Source of the DNA: Proteus terrae | GTDB taxonomy: Bacteria; Pseudomonadota; Gammaproteobacteria; Enterobacterales; Enterobacteriaceae | Direction of reading: 5' to 3' | DNA length: 61,955 bases | NCBI RefSeq assembly: GCF_003144325.1 | Contig: NZ_PENS01000020.1 | Span: 1-61,955 of the forward strand | In this document: one piece after another, positions 58,575-61,955 of the stretch | Numbering within the stretch: the first letter of the stretch is position 1 | How the letters are laid out: each line of letters begins with the position of its first letter | Notes under the pieces: model-generated | What the model was told of the DNA's origin: nothing | The model's input: the letters and a program-made list of their open reading frames with translations, nothing else | Database searches by the model: none | Translations under genes and position numbers: made by a program

Positions 58575-59365
58575 TTTTGCACCTCATTTTTAAGTCGCAG
58601 AGGTGCAAAAGGTTTAATGCTAACATCATGATTAATTAAAATTTCTTTTACACTTTTAGCGAGAGCCACGGCATCTGGACTATCACCATGAACACAAATA
58701 GAATCAGCTTCTATCGCAGTAAAAACGCCTTCTATTGATTCAACACCCCCTTCTTGCACAAGCTGTAACATACGTTGAGCAACAAGTTCAGGATCATGTA
58801 AAACAGCCCCCTCTTTTTTACGAGAAACTAGCGTACCATCAGCATGATAAGCTCTATCTGCAAAAGCTTCGGCTATTACTCGAAGGCCTTTTTCTTTCGC
58901 AAGAGTAATCAAGGGTGAGCCCGCTAAAGCAACTAATGTCAGTTGGGGATCTACAGCAAGTATCGCTTCAATAACAGCAAGTGCTTGACGTTTATCATGA
59001 GCAATTGTGTTATAAAGCGCACCATGAGGCTTAACATAGGTCACACTCAAACCCACGGCTTTGGCCAATCCTTGCAAAGCACCTATTTGATAAATTACAT
59101 CTGCGGTTAATTCATCACTGGCGATATCCATATTACGACGACCAAAACCGACTAAGTCAGGGTAAGCAACGTGTGCACCTATCGCAACATTATGCTGTTT
59201 CGCCGCTTTTAATGTTTTTAAAATTCCATCCGGTGAACCTGCATGAAAACCGCAAGCGATATTAGCGCTACTGACAATTTCAAGCACCGCATCATCATTG
59301 CCCATTGTCCATTGACCGAAGCTCTCACCTAAATCACTGTTTAAATCGACGGCTTTTATCATCAT
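58571..59365 (-). CDS. pxpA: 5-oxoprolinase subunit A (LamB/YcsF family)
   Basis: PxpA is the TIM-barrel-like subunit that with PxpBC opens 5-oxoproline to glutamate. The conserved opening is [17 protein letters not shown], followed by [26 protein letters not shown]-like [15 protein letters not shown] and VKPHGALYN. Two adjacent ATGs (59365, 59362) start the family alignment; AGAGA lies 6 bases before the first. The frame is open to 59407. Length is 264 residues. Its stop overlaps the DUF1445 start by four bases. Confidence 0.93.
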   Translation of the reverse strand: MMIKAVDLNSDLGESFGQWTMGNDDAVLEIVSSANIACGFHAGSPDGILKTLKAAKQHNVAIGAHVAYPDLVGFGRRNMDIASDELTADVIYQIGALQGLAKAVGLSVTYVKPHGALYNTIAHDKRQALAVIEAILAVDPQLTLVALAGSPLITLAKEKGLRVIAEAFADRAYHADGTLVSRKKEGAVLHDPELVAQRMLQLVQEGGVESIEGVFTAIEADSICVHGDSPDAVALAKSVKEILINHDVSIKPFAPLRLKNEVQK

Positions 59366-59375
59366 TATTGTTCTC

Positions 59376-60626
59376 TTAAGCAATGTTGAGGTAATTGAAA
59401 ATAGCACCCACGGACATAATGCCCATATACCAAGTCAGCGCACAGACCAAAATACCTGACCACAGCAACCATGCTGGATATTTATAACCATTCATGAGAT
59501 CTTGGCGACGCCATGCAACAAAAATAAATAGTGTCATACCAATAGGTAAAATCAGGCCATTAAAACCACCGGCAAAGACTAATAATGCAGCCGGTGCTGT
59601 TCCCATAACCATATAAGTGACAAGTGAAATAGCGATAAAGATAATGGTTGAGATATTACGTTGACGCTCAGTAACACCTTTTTTAAATACTGTAATAAAT
59701 GACATTGAGGTATAAGCAGCACCAATAACACTCGTTAATGCAGCTGCCCATAAAATAAGACCGAAGATGCGTAATCCAGTTAAACCAGCTGCATGTTGAA
59801 ATGCTTGAGACGCAGGGTTAGCCGCGCGACTAGAAATATCTAATGTTACGCCACTGGCAACTACGCCTAAAATGGCGAGGAACAGGATATAGCGCATTAA
59901 TCCAACTACTAAAATTCCTTTGGTTGCAGCGCTTGATACAACATCAATGTTCTCAATACCCGTAGTTCCTTTATCGAGAAGACGGTGAGCGCCGGCATAA
60001 CAGATATAACCACCCACAGTACCACCGACAATTGTAGTGATCGTTGCGAAGTTAATCGCATCAGGTAAAACAGTTTGTCTTAATGCTTCACCTATTGGAG
60101 GATTAGAGGCAAACATCACAAAAACAGTCAGTAAGATCATGACAATACCAAGAATGATAATCATACGATCGATAAAGTTACTGGCTTTGCGTGATGAGAA
60201 AATATAGATAGCAAGTAAAGCACTTAAGATCCCACCCCATTTAGGATCAAGACCCACCATTGCATTAAGCCCCAAACCGGCACCTGCAATGTTACCCACG
60301 TTAAACACTAAACCGCCAAAAATAACTAATACAGCAAGTAAGTAGCCACTACCAGGTATTGCTTTGTTAGCAATGTCTGAAGCTCTCATATTAGTGACAG
60401 TGATCACTCGCCAAATACTTTGCTGAACAACATAGTCGATGATGATTGATGCCAAAATACCAAATGCAAATGCCGCCCCCATAGTGGCAGTAAAGGTTGC
60501 AGTTTGAGTAATAAAACCCGGACCAATAGCTGATGTCGCCATTAAAAAAATGGCAGCTATCAATGAAGAACGTCTATTTTTTATAAACGAACTTGATGTT
60601 GTGTTTGCAGAATCTTGTGTAGCCAT
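59376..60626 (-). CDS. NRAMP-related permease (YcsG-like) lacking the metal motif
   Basis: The 416-residue protein has about 11 membrane helices and an NRAMP fold. The TM1 metal motif DPGN is GPGF here: Gly35-Pro36-Gly37-Phe38 in [11 protein letters not shown]. The TM6 Met-Pro-His motif is absent ([16 protein letters not shown]). Divalent metal transport is therefore unlikely. B. subtilis YcsG has the same operon context. A role as 5-oxoproline or amino-acid carrier is inferred. It is the first gene of the operon, 10 bp before pxpA, with a candidate GntR site 102 bp upstream. Confidence 0.85.
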   Translation of the reverse strand: MATQDSANTTSSSFIKNRRSSLIAAIFLMATSAIGPGFITQTATFTATMGAAFAFGILASIIIDYVVQQSIWRVITVTNMRASDIANKAIPGSGYLLAVLVIFGGLVFNVGNIAGAGLGLNAMVGLDPKWGGILSALLAIYIFSSRKASNFIDRMIIILGIVMILLTVFVMFASNPPIGEALRQTVLPDAINFATITTIVGGTVGGYICYAGAHRLLDKGTTGIENIDVVSSAATKGILVVGLMRYILFLAILGVVASGVTLDISSRAANPASQAFQHAAGLTGLRIFGLILWAAALTSVIGAAYTSMSFITVFKKGVTERQRNISTIIFIAISLVTYMVMGTAPAALLVFAGGFNGLILPIGMTLFIFVAWRRQDLMNGYKYPAWLLWSGILVCALTWYMGIMSVGAIFNYLNIA

Positions 60627-61093
60627 TAGCTACCCCCTTTATCATCATTATTTTAATTATTATTACTAAGGCAATTAGCATGCCATTGTTGAGCATGAAC
60701 ACTTAATTGTTAATCACCTGATATTAGATTGTTGAACAATTAATAATAATAGATGAATAAATAAGCAAATAGATTTAAATATGGGATGATAAAAGTGCAG
60801 TGAAGATCGCATTTTTAACATTTTATTGACAATCACTCTTAATTAATGAGTCATAAATGTGCACCTAAATGAGGCATAAAAAGATTAGATGCACAAAAAT
60901 AGTGCGCAAGTTTGAAGAAAAATAAGTTTAATGACTAAAATATCGTGACAAAAAATTAAGTTTTTTTGATGGAAATAAACAGAAAGTCATACTCGATACA
61001 GTGAGAAATACGACAGAGTGACACAATAGAGGTTATATATTACAAAACACACTGATAGAATAGGCGCTTCTATTAAGCTAATAACAGAAGATA
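60627..61093. other. 467-bp divergent region between the 5-oxoproline operon and its GntR regulator
   Basis: AT-rich, with the GntR-type palindrome at 60728-60740 and promoter-like TTGACA near 60826. No gene seen. The end near the gntR-type ATG has AGAAG as weak ribosome-binding site. Confidence 0.6.
60728..60740. promoter_or_regulatory. Candidate GntR/FCD operator upstream of the 5-oxoproline operon
   Basis: ATTGTTGAACAAT is a perfect inverted repeat of six bases around G and fits the FCD-type GntR pattern T-N-G-T-N3-A-C-N-A. It lies 102-114 bp before the NRAMP-like gene. The divergent GntR regulator is the natural binder. Confidence 0.65.
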
Positions 61094-61753
61094 ATGCAGA
61101 AAAAAACATCTCCACAAATTCTTTCTCAAAAAGTCGCAAATGTTATTCGGCAAAAAATCACTATTGGAGAATTACCTCCTGGTGAAAGATTGTCAGAAAC
61201 GGCATTAAGTGAAACGCTAGAGATATCGCGTAATACTTTAAGAGAGGTTTTTCGCGTTCTTACCCAAGAAGGGCTTTTAACTTATAAACCTAATCGTGGT
61301 GTTTTTGTTTCTGTACCGGATATGGCAAGTATCATGGATATTTATCGTGTAAGACGATTAATTGAATGTGATGCTCTGCGACATTCTTATCCTATGCATC
61401 CAGCTATTGTTAGAATGCAAGATAGTGTTAATCAAGCAAAAGTCTTTCAAGAACAACAAGATTGGAGCGGTGTAGGAACCTGTAATATGCATTTTCATAC
61501 AGCAATTGTTGAGCTTTCAGATAGTCCTAGATTATTTAAACAATACCAGCTTATTTTAGCAGAATTGCGTTTAGCCTTCGGTTTATTAAACGATCCTCAA
61601 TTATTACATGCACCGTATATTGAGAAAAATGAACAGATTTTGACACTTTTGATAGATGGAAAAGCCCAAGAAGCAGCAACAGCTATGGAGGACTATTTAG
61701 AAATCTCAGAAAGAACAGTCCTTGCTGCGTTTTCTCGTCATAATTTTTGCTAA
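61094..61753 (+). CDS. GntR-family (FCD) transcriptional regulator
   Basis: The 219-residue protein has an N-terminal winged HTH (VANVIRQKITIGELPPGERLSETALSETLEISRNTLREVFRVLTQEGLL) and a C-terminal FCD ligand-binding helical domain. FCD regulators usually respond to small organic acids. Divergent from the 5-oxoproline operon, it most likely controls it. A terminator follows and the next feature is an rRNA operon end. Confidence 0.92.
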   Translation: MQKKTSPQILSQKVANVIRQKITIGELPPGERLSETALSETLEISRNTLREVFRVLTQEGLLTYKPNRGVFVSVPDMASIMDIYRVRRLIECDALRHSYPMHPAIVRMQDSVNQAKVFQEQQDWSGVGTCNMHFHTAIVELSDSPRLFKQYQLILAELRLAFGLLNDPQLLHAPYIEKNEQILTLLIDGKAQEAATAMEDYLEISERTVLAAFSRHNFC

Positions 61754-61762
61754 AAGATCATA

Positions 61763-61789
61763 AAAAATGCCCTAATTTAGGGCATTTTT
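61763..61789 (+). terminator. Terminator after the GntR-family gene
   Basis: AAAAATGCCCTAATTTAGGG with CATTTTT after it forms a stem followed by a T tract, 10 bp after the stop codon. Confidence 0.93.
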
Positions 61790-61838
61790 GTATTTAGAAT
61801 TTAGCATAGTATTTAAAATGCACTAAAACCCCAAACGC

Positions 61839-61869
61839 AAAAAAGCCAACCCATTGGGTTGGCTTTTTC
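61839..61869 (-). terminator. rRNA operon terminator
   Basis: On the minus strand AGCCAACCC and GGGTTGGCT around AATG form a strong stem followed by TTTTTTG, just past the 5S rRNA 3' end. Confidence 0.95.
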
Positions 61870-61879
61870 GTCTTATTTA

Positions 61880-61955
61880 ATGCCTGGCAGTTCCCTACTC
61901 TCACATGGGGAGGCCCCACACTACCATCGGCGCTACAACGTTTCACTTCTGAGTT
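61880..61955 (-). rRNA. rrf: 5S ribosomal RNA, 3' part (runs off the right edge)
   Basis: On the minus strand the sequence reads AACTCAGAAGTGAAACG to CTGCCAGGCAT, the 3' two thirds (76 of about 120 bases) of an enterobacterial 5S rRNA. The rest of the rrn operon lies outside the window, transcribed toward the GntR gene. Confidence 0.97.

Noticed and set aside
60834-60905. Promoter-like repeats of TCATAAATGTGCAC in the GntR divergent region
   Set aside because: Only loosely repeated and without a matched pair; too weak to call a site.

Overview
The window is an ordinary-looking chromosomal segment of an AT-rich, facultatively anaerobic gammaproteobacterium of the order Enterobacterales. Gene content and protein sequences fit Morganellaceae, most likely Proteus; the genus is my inference. 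Several blocks keep the E. coli gene order: ftsY/rsmD/yhhL/yhhM/yhhN/zntA/tusA/yhhQ, then glpCBA/glpTQ, epmA/frdABCD/sugE, and narIJHGK/narXL. Lineage-specific genes sit between these blocks. I see no insertion sequences, prophage, CRISPR array or tRNA. A partial 5S rRNA enters at the right edge.

Layout. Positions 1-6747 hold housekeeping genes and zinc export, ending with yhhQ behind a candidate preQ1-I riboswitch. Positions 7113-16696 are glycerol and glycerol-phosphate metabolism: gldA, a DhaM-like protein that lost its phosphorylatable histidines, glpABC divergent from glpT, and glpQ. Positions 16955-19584 hold a four-gene membrane cluster (LemA, GIDE-domain protein, LemA, small membrane protein). 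Positions 19630-25310 hold epmA, frdABCD and sugE with a guanidine-II riboswitch. Positions 25370-36556 carry formate-hydrogenlyase accessory genes (hypC, hypA, hydN, an N-terminally short FhlA-like activator, the selenoprotein gene fdhF). A 2-oxoglutarate dioxygenase and an alpha-glucoside PTS operon (malX, malH, rpiR-type regulator) are inserted among them. Positions 36557-40273 carry eptB, an exported FMN alpha-hydroxy-acid oxidase and an isochorismatase-fold hydrolase. Positions 40651-51593 are respiratory nitrate reduction. Positions 51590-54213 carry a LysR/PACE efflux pair, a small orphan protein and a TauE/SafE permease. Positions 54414-61753 hold a 5-oxoproline operon that includes a biotin carboxylase-BCCP protein, under a divergent GntR regulator.

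How it fits together. Much of the window serves anaerobic life: glycerol-3-phosphate to the quinone pool through GlpABC, electrons out through FrdABCD or NarGHI, and formate disposal through FdhF/HydN. Two sigma-54 promoters (upstream of hydN and fdhF), FNR-like sites and NarL heptamers agree with this.

Most interesting items: (1) the 5-oxoproline operon, whose proteins rebuild the domain set of urea carboxylase plus a D-glutamate cyclase-like protein and an NRAMP-fold carrier without its metal motif; (2) the histidine-less DhaM-like protein beside gldA; (3) the LemA-GIDE-LemA-membrane cluster; (4) riboswitch candidates at yhhQ and sugE; (5) the FhlA-like activator that lacks the first sensory GAF domain.
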